Source of the DNA: an uncultured Desulfovibrio sp.
Lineage (GTDB): Bacteria; Desulfobacterota; Desulfovibrionia; Desulfovibrionales; Desulfovibrionaceae
Reading direction: 5' to 3'
DNA length: 14,975 nucleotides
Assembly (NCBI GenBank): GCA_900553145.1
Contig: USCL01000065.1
Location: 1 to 14,975 of the forward strand
The position numbers were made by a program, and so were the translations under genes. This document shows positions 8,099 through 14,909 of the stretch, piece after piece. Numbering within the stretch: position 1 is the first letter of the stretch; every line of letters starts with the position of its first letter. The notes beneath the pieces were generated by a model. That model was not told where the DNA came from. It saw only the letters and a list, made by a program, of their open reading frames with translations, and ran no database searches.

Positions 8099-8545
8099 AT
8101 GAGCAAAGTATTGATCGTTTACGGCTCCAAGACCGGCAACACGGAAGCCCTCGCGGAAATCCTCGGACGTCTTCTCAATGAGGCCGGGCACGAAACCACT
8201 CTCCTCAACGCAGCCGATGCCAGTGCGCCCGGCCTTTGCGATGGGTGGGATATGATCCTTTTCGGTTGCTCCGCATGGGGTGACGACGAAATAATCCTTC
8301 AGGATGACTTTGACGCGTTGTTCCAGCAGTTCGACCTTATCAACGCCAAGGGACACAAAGTCGCCTGTTTCGCTACCGGAGACAGCAATTTCACGTACTT
8401 CTGCGGTGCCGTCGACGTCATCGAAGCCGCTCTTGAACGGCTTGGTGCCGATGTCATCGTTGAAGGCCTCAAAATCGACGGACAGGCCCAGTCAGACCAA
8501 CCGGAAATCCGGGAGTGGACCAAGGCTGTCCTCGAAGCCCTGTAA
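8099..8545 (+). CDS. Flavodoxin, Desulfovibrio type
   Basis: Small cytoplasmic FMN protein that carries one or two electrons at low potential, often replacing ferredoxin when iron is short. The 148 residues match the length of Desulfovibrio flavodoxins. The FMN phosphate loop GSKTGNTE is at 9-16 (Lys at 11, where D. vulgaris has Thr). The first flavin loop GCSAWGDDE (56-64) has the stacking Trp at 60. The second loop ATGDSNFTYFCGAVD (92-106) has Phe at 98, where the Desulfovibrio vulgaris protein has the flavin-stacking Tyr98. The start is ATG at 8099, with GGAG at 8089-8092 and a six-base gap; longer in-frame starts to 7922 would add residues with no family match. It is monocistronic, between a structured leader and a strong stem-loop. 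Confidence 0.95.
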   Translation: MSKVLIVYGSKTGNTEALAEILGRLLNEAGHETTLLNAADASAPGLCDGWDMILFGCSAWGDDEIILQDDFDALFQQFDLINAKGHKVACFATGDSNFTYFCGAVDVIEAALERLGADVIVEGLKIDGQAQSDQPEIREWTKAVLEAL

Positions 8546-8639
8546 CATCCAAGACAGGCTTCCTCAATGCTCGTTCCCTTACGAGCGCACGGGCCGGAGC
8601 CCTCCTCCTACCGACCACTCCGACCCAACCTCCTCCTTG

Positions 8640-8677
8640 CGCCCCGGTTCGACCGTCTCGAACCGGGGCGATGCTTT
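8640..8677 (+). terminator. 13-bp stem-loop after flavodoxin, likely terminator
   Basis: CGCCCCGGTTCGA (8640-8652) and TCGAACCGGGGCG (8658-8670) pair perfectly around a five-base loop, with a short T-run (ATGCTTTT) after. A smaller stem (GCTCGT 8569-8574 with ACGAGC 8581-8586) sits just after the flavodoxin stop. The GGTTCGA in the arm resembles a tRNA T-loop, but no tRNA surrounds it. Confidence 0.7.
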
Positions 8678-9118
8678 TCCTGCACTTCAAATGCAGTGTA
8701 GCCGTCTTCAAGCGGCCAGTCCCACAGCCCCACCTGCGCCCCCAGAAAAAAGTGTTCTTACCACAATCCCCAACGCACGGGACATGCCGCAAATATGGCA
8801 GACTCCGGCTCGATCCCCGTGCCTTACCACTCTTCAATCGCTAGCCACTCCTCACGCATTGCCCTGAAAGGACACCGAAGGCATCTCCTCTGCGCCATAC
8901 CCTTTCTTGAGGATTTCCCTGTCATCACAAGCAAAAAAGATCAGTCAGCGTCTGTCATTGACAACTCTCAACAGGCACCCGTCCGGCGTTTTCTCCGCCG
9001 ACTCTTTTTGGATGGACTGTTTTGATTCGTCAGCATCCGTTACCTTCTGACAACATCAGCAAACAGCAGTGGATGACTGACAATGATAGCTTGGGACTGG
9101 CAATGTCAGACATGAAAA

Positions 9119-9152
9119 ACATACGGCAAAAAGGCCACTAATACTATGTAAT
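9119..9152 (+). repeat. Imperfect direct repeat, copy 1
   Basis: This begins ACATACGGCA and continues through GGCCACTAATACTATG. A second copy begins at 9510 with the same ACATACGGCA and continues TGCCCACCTAATACATT. The two copies are 391 bases apart and flank the AT-rich stretch. Confidence 0.5.
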
Positions 9153-9509
9153 TTGCTAAAATAACAAAATATATGTTCTGTTGTAAAAATAGATGGGATA
9201 CGGTATGGAGGTGTCATCTGAAAAAGAAGAAGGCGAAAACTCCCCATATAACACAATTCGTCGAAATGCCCGCTTTTTTATCATAATATATTGAAATATT
9301 ACTCTAAATATGCACTATTCACTGTACATTCTTTCCCTGAAGGCTGTCCTATAGCAAAAGAGACACTGTCTGAAAACGTGTCTTAGGTGTCAACGAAAAC
9401 AATGTGTTATAGGCCATGACAGCTAAAAAGAGTTCGTGACGGCTCATGACATGCATTAGTTGTCACCCTGTTTGCCGGAAGACACGGCCAGAAGGAGGGG
9501 GACGGATGG

Positions 9510-9548
9510 ACATACGGCAATATGCCCACCTAATACATTTAATACATT
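9510..9548 (+). repeat. Imperfect direct repeat, copy 2, with tandem 9-mers
   Basis: Second copy of the ACATACGGCA-led repeat seen at 9119. It ends in two exact tandem copies of TAATACATT (9531-9539 and 9540-9548). A perfect AT-rich palindrome, ATATTTC-AA-GAAATAT, follows at 9561-9576. The cluster sits in the region upstream of nothing obvious on the plus strand and after the rep terminator on the minus strand, so a role in replication control is possible. Confidence 0.5.
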
Positions 9549-9713
9549 GAAAAGTATCGTATATTTCAAGAAATATTCTGAACGTCCGAATGTCCACTGA
9601 AGGACGGCACGTGACCGTTGCCCTAAAATGAACACTCCCCCGAACTGGGGCACATATATAATGATAGGCCGGCAGCAACGAACAAGGAGATGTCCCCTCG
9701 TCCACACGGGTAC

Positions 9714-9740
9714 AAAAAAGGCCGTTTCGGTAAAACGGCC
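9714..9740 (-). terminator. Rho-independent terminator of the rep gene
   Basis: On the minus strand the stem formed by 9733-9740 and 9720-9727 (GGCCGTTT with AAACGGCC) encloses a five-base loop and runs directly into six T residues (the A run at 9714-9719 on the plus strand). It lies ten bases past the rep stop codon. Confidence 0.92.
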
Positions 9741-9749
9741 TCTTCTCGT

Positions 9750-11204
9750 CTAGTCTTCTTTTTTACGCCCTCTCCGCCGGGACGGGAGTGCTTCAGCTGT
9801 GCGGTTGAGGATCACGATGTTCCCCTTGGTCAGAATACTGGTTTTCTCCAACACCTTTTTTTCCGCCAGCTCAGAGATAGCATCTCGGATTTGGCGGCGT
9901 GTTTCCTTTAATGGAGAGCGCAAATCCATATTCAGCGCCAATGCCAACGTGCGGATATCCCCCCGGAAAACCGGATTTTCCCTATGCGACTGGCAAAAAC
10001 GGTACATGGCCTTCGCAATGCTTCCCCGGATCTGGAAACGCTTGGCCACATCAATCCAGGTGAGCCGGTTCGCTACGTACATTTCCCGGAAGAACGGGCT
10101 GATCGTCACTGAAATATCCCGTTCCGCGTCGTTTTTTCCGCGCAAACGCAGGTTCGAGATAATGTGCGTAAGGTCGTAAAATGTCTCCTGCCCCTTTTCC
10201 CGCACCACCAATTCTATGGTCCCATGAGCGAGGCAGGTAAGCCCTGTTACCAAACGGGTATAATGATTCTTTCCCGGCCTCTTATGCCCCATCAGGCGCA
10301 GGATTGGCAGCAACGGGCCACGATACGTAAATTTTCCCGTACCGCTCTCTGGGAACGCCGAACGCACTGGCTCCGGAAAAGCCTCCACTCCCCCGGAAAC
10401 ATATGGTGCCTCGGGAAGATCCGGAGTGACGGGCACAAAACCTTCTTCCGCATCTTTAACGGGGAGCGCCCTGGCCGAACGCGCATGACGCGCCTCGGCC
10501 CCCTCCGCCCCCGATTCGATGATCGCCAACAAGGCCATCAGCACGTCCTCTTCCTCGACGCTGAGCTTCGGCCCCGTATAGAGGATATCGCCCCACGGGC
10601 CCGAAGAAATACGCTCCTTAAAAAAGAATGCCCCTGACGCCGCGATGCTGCCTTTCTCGCGTGACGTGATGTCGGGATCACGCATGAGGGCGTCGCGGCG
10701 TCCCTTCTCAAGGTTATTCATTGGAAAAAATGGAGAAACGCGCGCGATGCTGGTTGGATAGCCGCACCAGAGCGAAGGACGCTCCTCTTCCTTAGGCACA
10801 GGCAAAGGGACAGCGGCAGAAACGCCCTCAATCGGGCTAGGGGCAGGGACAGGCTTTGGAGAAGCCGTCCTGACGACCTCGCACGCCACTTCCCGCGCTT
10901 GTTCTCGGGCAAGCTCCTCAAGGCTCACAGGCGAAGGCCGTTTCCGCTCCTCAGGAGCTGCCTGCGGATGACGGGCTTTGGAGGAAGGGCTTCCACTTTT
11001 GCGCCATTCTTCAATGATCGCAATAATAAATGACGGAACATCCTTCCAGCCGAGCGCATCGATCTGTGCGGCGAGCGTGGGATTATACGACCTGAGGCGC
11101 TCCAGCTCATCAGCAGAAAGCGGGGAGGGTGCAGCCGTCTCAAGAAAACCTTGCAGGGCCTCACCCACGGACTTCATCTTGTTGGTCATGGCAACATTCC
11201 GCAT
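9750..11204 (-). CDS. TrfA-like plasmid replication initiator
   Basis: Predicted DNA-binding initiator that would recognise origin repeats and load helicase; 484 residues from the ATG at 11204. The first 145 or so residues are low-complexity Pro/Ala/Glu-rich. From about 150 the order of segments follows TrfA of broad-host-range plasmids: a conserved RVSPFFPMN-type stretch (about 155), GDILYTGPKLSVEEEDVLMALL (about 205-226, compare the TrfA pattern DGRITYTGEEL...), then after an insertion of about 60 residues a winged-helix region (about 292-345), and a second one containing SHRENPVFRGDIRTLALALNM and IRDAISELAEKKVL (about 406-452). This is my recognition of a family pattern, not an alignment result. 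The ATG overlaps the stop of a 61-codon leader frame (TAATG), and neither it nor the alternative ATG at 11189 has a good Shine-Dalgarno. The gene is divergent from parA. Confidence 0.68.
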   Translation of the reverse strand: MRNVAMTNKMKSVGEALQGFLETAAPSPLSADELERLRSYNPTLAAQIDALGWKDVPSFIIAIIEEWRKSGSPSSKARHPQAAPEERKRPSPVSLEELAREQAREVACEVVRTASPKPVPAPSPIEGVSAAVPLPVPKEEERPSLWCGYPTSIARVSPFFPMNNLEKGRRDALMRDPDITSREKGSIAASGAFFFKERISSGPWGDILYTGPKLSVEEEDVLMALLAIIESGAEGAEARHARSARALPVKDAEEGFVPVTPDLPEAPYVSGGVEAFPEPVRSAFPESGTGKFTYRGPLLPILRLMGHKRPGKNHYTRLVTGLTCLAHGTIELVVREKGQETFYDLTHIISNLRLRGKNDAERDISVTISPFFREMYVANRLTWIDVAKRFQIRGSIAKAMYRFCQSHRENPVFRGDIRTLALALNMDLRSPLKETRRQIRDAISELAEKKVLEKTSILTKGNIVILNRTAEALPSRRRGRKKED

Positions 11205-11389
11205 TAGAGCGCCAGCTTGCCATCCGGACGGCCCCAAAACCACCGGAAAGTGCTGAAACCCGGAGACACCGGGCACGCATCCATAGAAGAAAAAGGTGTC
11301 AAATTCCGCAAAAGGCCTTTCTTCTCTCGGCCTTCACCGCCCATTTCCGACTCTAGAAAAAGCTGAAGACAACTATTATCCGCATTCAT
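11204..11389 (-). CDS. Possible leader peptide translationally coupled to rep
   Basis: A 61-codon frame runs from ATG at 11389 to a TAA whose last base is the first base of the rep ATG (TAATG). As rep lacks a good ribosome site, ribosomes finishing this frame could reinitiate on rep, the arrangement used to limit initiator synthesis in several plasmids. The predicted peptide shows no recognisable motif. Its own ribosome site is weak, and the overlap may be accidental. TTATCCGCA at 11376-11384, one base off a DnaA box, lies inside it. Confidence 0.32.
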   Translation of the reverse strand: MNADNSCLQLFLESEMGGEGREKKGLLRNLTPFSSMDACPVSPGFSTFRWFWGRPDGKLAL

Positions 11390-11475
11390 TTACCGCTTTT
11401 ATTGAGGATGATCATTGACTTTTTTTTTGTATCATGCAAAAAATTCGACACATCACATGTAAATTGGAGGATCTC
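11390..11475. promoter_or_regulatory. Divergent control region between rep and parA
   Basis: An AT-rich stretch of about 85 bases must hold the promoters of both transcription units. It contains a near-perfect 15-base palindrome, TTTGTATCATGCAAA (11426-11440, one mismatched pair), and ATGATCAT (11408-11415). TTGACT at 11415-11420 could be a -35 for parA and TTTACA on the minus strand (11463-11458) a -35 for rep; no good -10 is correctly spaced for either. ParA or its partner often binds such a site to autoregulate, but that is inference here. Confidence 0.4.
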
Positions 11476-12267
11476 ATGGCAGCGAAAGTCATTGCTTTTG
11501 CAAACCACAAGGGTGGCGTAGGCAAGACCGCGAGCACCGTTAACGTAGCGTATTGCCTCGCCAAACGCAAACGCCGTGTGCTTGTTGTGGACTGTGATCC
11601 TCAGGGAAACGCGTCGTTGACCCTTGGAACCGTATCTCCATACGAGCAACCCCGCACCGTGGCGAACCTCTTTACCGGGCTTTCATTTTCGGCGGCGGCC
11701 GTACCTTCCAAATATGAAGGGCTGGATCTGATTCCTGCCAATCTGAACGTATACGCCACGGTAAGTACGCTTTCCAATTCCATCAAGCGCTTTTTCGGCT
11801 TCCGGCAAGCGCTCGATAAAGCAGCGCAGAACACCTACGATTACATCCTGCTGGATTGCCCGCCCACCATTGAGGGGGCACTCCTGACCAATGCGCTCAT
11901 TATTACGGACTATATAATCATTCCGGTCGGCGTTGAAGATACCTACGCCCTCTCCGGCGTCAGCCACCTCATTAAAGTGGCGGAAACCCTGCGTGCCGAT
12001 ACCGAATCGAACCTTGCAATCATGGGCGTGCTGCTGACCATGTACGATGGCCGCAACAACGCAGCGAAAACCATCCGTAATGTGGCGATCGGAACCTTCG
12101 GCGAAGAAATGGTCTTCCGGACGACTATCCCCAGGAACACTACGCTGAATAAAGCCGTTATGAGCAACCTTGCGGTCTGCGACTATGATGACGGCTGTTC
12201 TTCCTGCCGCAGCTACCGTGAGTTGGCCCAAGAAATTGAAGCCCGACTTGATCCCAAGAATGCATAA
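11476..12267 (+). CDS. parA: ParA family partition ATPase
   Basis: ATPase that moves or positions DNA together with a centromere-binding partner; 263 residues, the short form without an N-terminal helix-turn-helix. The deviant Walker A box KGGVGKT is at 12-18, with the signature lysine K12. VVDCDPQGNAS (37-47) is the second motif and YDYILLDCPP (121-130) the Walker B with D127. The start is ATG at 11476, preceded by GGAGG at 11466-11470 and a five-base gap; an in-frame ATG at 11434 has no ribosome site and adds residues outside the fold. It is divergent from the replication initiator, and a winged-helix protein gene begins 253 bases downstream on the same strand, the place where a ParB-type partner is expected. 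No classical ParB is present in the window. Family is certain; the partition role follows from context. Confidence 0.95.
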   Translation: MAAKVIAFANHKGGVGKTASTVNVAYCLAKRKRRVLVVDCDPQGNASLTLGTVSPYEQPRTVANLFTGLSFSAAAVPSKYEGLDLIPANLNVYATVSTLSNSIKRFFGFRQALDKAAQNTYDYILLDCPPTIEGALLTNALIITDYIIIPVGVEDTYALSGVSHLIKVAETLRADTESNLAIMGVLLTMYDGRNNAAKTIRNVAIGTFGEEMVFRTTIPRNTTLNKAVMSNLAVCDYDDGCSSCRSYRELAQEIEARLDPKNA

Positions 12268-12520
12268 TTATTTTAGCCGATAGACATATATAAAATAGCA
12301 TGGGTGACGCATATCTTGTGTGCCCGGATTCCGATTTTTCTGTTCTATATGTTTACAAATGGTAACATTCAATTCTTTCCCGGAAGAAACAAAGTGTGCC
12401 TTTCACGAGCCAAATTTTATGCCCTTCACATACTGCTACTTATAGGTAACATTTTCTCGATGAAAAACGGCTCACCTTCATTTCATACACTTTATACTCT
12501 TCCTTCCGTAAGGAACTGAC
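12268..12520 (+). promoter_or_regulatory. Leader region of the 644-residue protein gene
   Basis: This AT-rich spacer after parA carries two copies of GGTAACATT (12361-12369 and 12445-12453). TATACT at 12493-12498 could be a -10, without a good -35. AAGGA at 12510-12514 is a well-placed ribosome site, six bases before the ATG at 12521. No hairpin terminator is seen after parA, so the two genes may be cotranscribed. Confidence 0.4.
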
Positions 12521-14455
12521 ATGGCTAAGAAACCAAGCATGCCGGACTTTACCTTCGCGCTCGGTGCCGATCTTCGAGAAGCAGCCGCTAAGATGCGTAA
12601 AATGAGCCAGCCTCCAAAGCATCAACCTGAACAGCAATCAGATGATCCTGTGGATGTACCATCTAATGATGTGCAGGAAATCATTGTGGAATCCTCCACA
12701 ATGGCCTCAACTACTACGGAATCGATCTCAGTACCATCACCAAACGTTGATGCAACTATAGAGTCCGACGCTCTTCCAATGGACTTGTCACATTGTAGTG
12801 AAGAAGAACCCTCTGTCATACTCAAGCTATCTGAAGAAATAGCTGTCTCTGTAGATTCTACAGGGTCTGTAGTGGACACCACACAGCCTCTTAATGAAGT
12901 TACAAACGTTAAAGAAGATACACTGGTATTACCTCCCTTTGGGATAGATACAGAGCCACTGGAAGAGTATGAGGACTCTCAAGAAAGCTTCTCTGAGCCA
13001 TCCATTGCTCAGGAAGAATATCTGGAACCTCCTCAAAGCCTCTCTTCTGAAGCCTGTTCAGGAAACGTTCAAGATACTGTTTATATATCTGAGGCAGGTT
13101 CCACATCCCTTCTTTCAGATGTTCAAACTCAACCTCTTGAGGCATCCATATGTGTTGATCCGGATGAGGTTCCCGGTACAGCCTATCCTGACAAGACAAT
13201 AAAACAGTCAATGACAGCTGACAACAGATCTGAACAGAAAAAAACTATCGATCACAGCACAAAACAGTATATCACAGGTTCCGCTCCCAAAACAGACACC
13301 AGTAGTTACCAACAGTCATGCGACAATAACGAGTTTACACCAACAGGTGATGACACCTCCCTTCCGAGCATTTCTCACACAGAGCATCTATCTCCTGTAG
13401 ACAACAGTCTAGAGACAGTGACTGACGCCAGCAGTCATTCACTATATTCACAACTAACGTACGGGACGTCACAAACTGTCACTGACTATCAGGTCTATTC
13501 TGCGCCCTTTAAAGTATCTCCTCACCCGTATGGGGATGTTTCAACGCTCCCAAAGGATCCTTTCCAAACCCAGGTTGTTGCCCCAAAAGCAAGTAATCCT
13601 GTACAAACGCCCTCACAAAACAGTCGCGAGCAGTCACAAACAGTCACGAAACAGACTGTCGTTTCTAAGCAACCTATTGATACTAAAGGGTTTATTCAAA
13701 AACAACCTGTAGATGTACAAGCGAATATTCCTCAAGGCCTTTCTCCCTCCATTGTTGCAGCCACCCTTCAAGACGCCCACCTTGGCGGGGCCCGTCAGGT
13801 GCTTTTAGATGCACTCACAGCGTTGAGGCAGCAGTCACCACAGGTTGTCGTTAACCTCAAGCGTCTTGCCCCGGCTATCGGGCTTTCCTACGGCACCGTC
13901 CGGAATACGATTAGCCGCCTCGTACGTGAAGGTATCATCTGTACGACACAGGTCCGCACGGGAGACGCGCATGGTGTGTGCGTTGAATTTATTGATGACA
14001 ATCCATTGCCGTCAATGACGGCTGTTCAACGTATTCGACCGTCAATGGTATATCAACAGCAGTCACAGACTGTAATGAAAAGCCATGACGAAGGTCCATC
14101 TGTACCCACGGATGATCCTTGTATATGGAACACGGATGCGGATCTCATTGCCATTTTATGGCCCTTCGCAGCCGATGCAGGGTTTGGCCCGGCCCATTTG
14201 GCTCAGCTCAGACGTGCCTACCAGTTACAAGGGTGGGAATCGGAAAATGTATCCCGTTGCCTGCGCTATCTTGACTGGGAGCTTGCCAATGGGGTTCCCG
14301 CAAGCCATGAGCATGTCGCCACATGGCTCCGCATCATGCAGCGGCAAGGCCATTATCCCCGTCCCGAAGGCTATGTGGATCCGGAGATTCTCCGCCTTCG
14401 TCAACAAGCCGAAGAAGAGCGCGAACTCGCTGAAGCCCGTACCCGCTTCAAATAG
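12521..14455 (+). CDS. Large winged-helix protein, candidate ParA partner
   Basis: Unrecognised 644-residue protein. A short basic N-terminus (MPDFTFALGADLREAAAKMRK, residues 7-27) could contact ParA. Residues about 35-405 are low-complexity, rich in Ser, Thr, Gln, Glu, Pro and Val, and probably disordered. At about 415-490 comes a winged helix: VVNLKRLAPAIGLSYGTVRNTISRLVREGII, with the recognition helix near 457-467. A second conserved-looking helical domain (about 540-620, WPFAADAGFGPAHLAQLRRAY...) and a charged tail end the protein. The DNA of the low-complexity part is AT-richer than the 3' third and carries 10-bp phased repeats. Position after parA, DNA-binding fold and nearby repeats fit a centromere-binding adaptor in place of ParB, but that is inference; a transcription regulator or replication accessory protein is also possible. 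Confidence 0.8.
   Translation: MAKKPSMPDFTFALGADLREAAAKMRKMSQPPKHQPEQQSDDPVDVPSNDVQEIIVESSTMASTTTESISVPSPNVDATIESDALPMDLSHCSEEEPSVILKLSEEIAVSVDSTGSVVDTTQPLNEVTNVKEDTLVLPPFGIDTEPLEEYEDSQESFSEPSIAQEEYLEPPQSLSSEACSGNVQDTVYISEAGSTSLLSDVQTQPLEASICVDPDEVPGTAYPDKTIKQSMTADNRSEQKKTIDHSTKQYITGSAPKTDTSSYQQSCDNNEFTPTGDDTSLPSISHTEHLSPVDNSLETVTDASSHSLYSQLTYGTSQTVTDYQVYSAPFKVSPHPYGDVSTLPKDPFQTQVVAPKASNPVQTPSQNSREQSQTVTKQTVVSKQPIDTKGFIQKQPVDVQANIPQGLSPSIVAATLQDAHLGGARQVLLDALTALRQQSPQVVVNLKRLAPAIGLSYGTVRNTISRLVREGIICTTQVRTGDAHGVCVEFIDDNPLPSMTAVQRIRPSMVYQQQSQTVMKSHDEGPSVPTDDPCIWNTDADLIAILWPFAADAGFGPAHLAQLRRAYQLQGWESENVSRCLRYLDWELANGVPASHEHVATWLRIMQRQGHYPRPEGYVDPEILRLRQQAEEERELAEARTRFK
12682..12703. repeat. Perfect 9-bp inverted repeat inside the coding sequence
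   Basis: CATTGTGGA (12682-12690) and TCCACAATG (12695-12703) are exact complements around ATCC. It is of a size and symmetry suited to a protein-binding site and lies near the 5' end of the winged-helix protein gene. Confidence 0.45.
13201..13280 (+). repeat. Eight 10-bp phased ACAG units within the coding sequence
   Basis: Cut into tens from 13201, all eight blocks have ACAG (seven times) or ACTA (once, fifth block) at block positions 4-7, and seven of eight start with A. The unit is therefore about AWMACAGNNN with an exact 10-base period, one helical turn. The gene is read through in three different frames (ACAG begins at codon positions 3, 1, 2 and so on), so it encodes no peptide repeat. 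Looser phasing continues to about 13353 (ACAG at 13292, 13312 and 13343). Confidence 0.85.
13401..13490 (+). repeat. Further phased CAGT/GTCAC motifs
   Basis: ACAG occurs at 13404 and 13415 with ACTGAC at 13421 and CAGTCA at 13432. CGTCACAAAC (13468-13477) is followed directly by TGTCACTGAC (13478-13487), a 10-base direct repeat sharing GTCAC and AC. These link the stronger arrays on either side. Confidence 0.55.
13620..13660 (+). repeat. CAGTC array with 10-base period
   Basis: CAGTCGCGAG, CAGTCACAAA and CAGTCACGAA stand head to tail at 13621, 13631 and 13641, followed by ACAGACTGTC at 13651. CAGTC is read in all three codon phases, so the repetition is at the DNA level. The motif is the same as in the 13201 array. 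Confidence 0.8.
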
Positions 14456-14816
14456 ATTTTTCCACCTCTCCTTCCTCCTGCCGGAAACACCTTGTCCGGT
14501 TTGTTCAGGTATACCCTATCGGCAAATCGCCTCATTGGGGACTCCGTAACAACTGTCATGCTTATTTCCCCAATCATATTTCATCTCTCACAAAGTACAG
14601 TCAATGACAGCTCGTTAATGGTTACTGACAGATTTTTACTGGCATTATGCGGACACTCAAAACCATACGTCAAAACTGTCATCAACTACACTCAACAGCT
14701 ATCAACCGTTTACACATGTATCCTTTCTAGAATTGTATTATCTTATTTAGCTGTTCGTTATAAAATCAAACGTCTCCTCCGAATCCGAGAGCTCAGTTTT
14801 TGTTTTCGTCCCAGCG
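14456..14816. other. Non-coding region with more ACAGTCA motifs
   Basis: After the winged-helix gene no convincing gene is seen. CCGGA (14481-14485) and TCCGG (14495-14499) form a short stem followed by TTTGTT, at best a weak terminator. CTGTCAT occurs at 14553 and 14676. ACAG is phased at 14597, 14607 and 14628, that is one and then two helical turns apart. The stretch becomes AT-rich towards 14700-14770. Confidence 0.5.
14597..14631 (+). repeat. Motif copy identical to the array start
   Basis: ACAGTCAATGACAGCT at 14597-14612 is identical over 16 bases to 13204-13219 inside the winged-helix gene. A further ACTGACAG ends at 14631, 21 bases on from the second ACAG. The core GTCAATGACAG also occurs, on the minus strand, at 8953-8963 in the origin-like region. 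Confidence 0.7.
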
Positions 14817-14878
<62 letters not shown>

Positions 14879-14884
14879 GAGTGC

Positions 14885-14909
14885 ACGTTGTTTTCGGCAA
14901 CGTTTTTTT
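14885..14909 (+). terminator. Intrinsic terminator after the microsatellite
   Basis: ACGTTG (14885-14890) pairs with CAACGT (14898-14903) around a seven-base loop and merges into seven T residues (14903-14909). It reads on the plus strand, about 430 bases after the last gene, so it may end the winged-helix gene mRNA or a short separate transcript containing the CA/CT tract. Confidence 0.7.

Larger units (their letters stand above)
8678..9713. other. Origin-like non-coding region next to the rep gene
   Basis: More than 1 kb without a supportable gene, downstream of the initiator gene. Between about 8919 and 9474, TGTCA or TGACA pentamers occur about eleven times where about one would be expected by chance. 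Examples are CTGTCATTGACA (8952-8963), ACTGACAATGA (9076-9086) and ATGTCAGACATG (9103-9114). Some are phased: TGAC at 9417, 9437 and 9447, and TGTC at 9367, 9379 and 9388. An AT-rich stretch at about 9130-9345 could be a melting region. Iteron-like repeats plus AT-rich DNA beside a rep gene is the usual make-up of a plasmid origin. I saw no consensus DnaA box here. Confidence 0.42.

Noticed and set aside
8640..8670. GGTTCGA motif resembling a tRNA T-arm
   Set aside because: It is one arm of a perfect inverted repeat whose other arm is TCGAACC; no acceptor, D or anticodon stems can be folded around it.
8780..8835. GGCTCGATCCCCGTGCCTTA looked like a tRNA 3' end and possible attachment-site remnant
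   Set aside because: The T-stem would have mismatches and no complementary acceptor strand is present upstream.
13201..13660. CRISPR array as explanation for the short repeats
   Set aside because: Units are 10 bases with no spacers, inside an open reading frame, and no cas gene is present.
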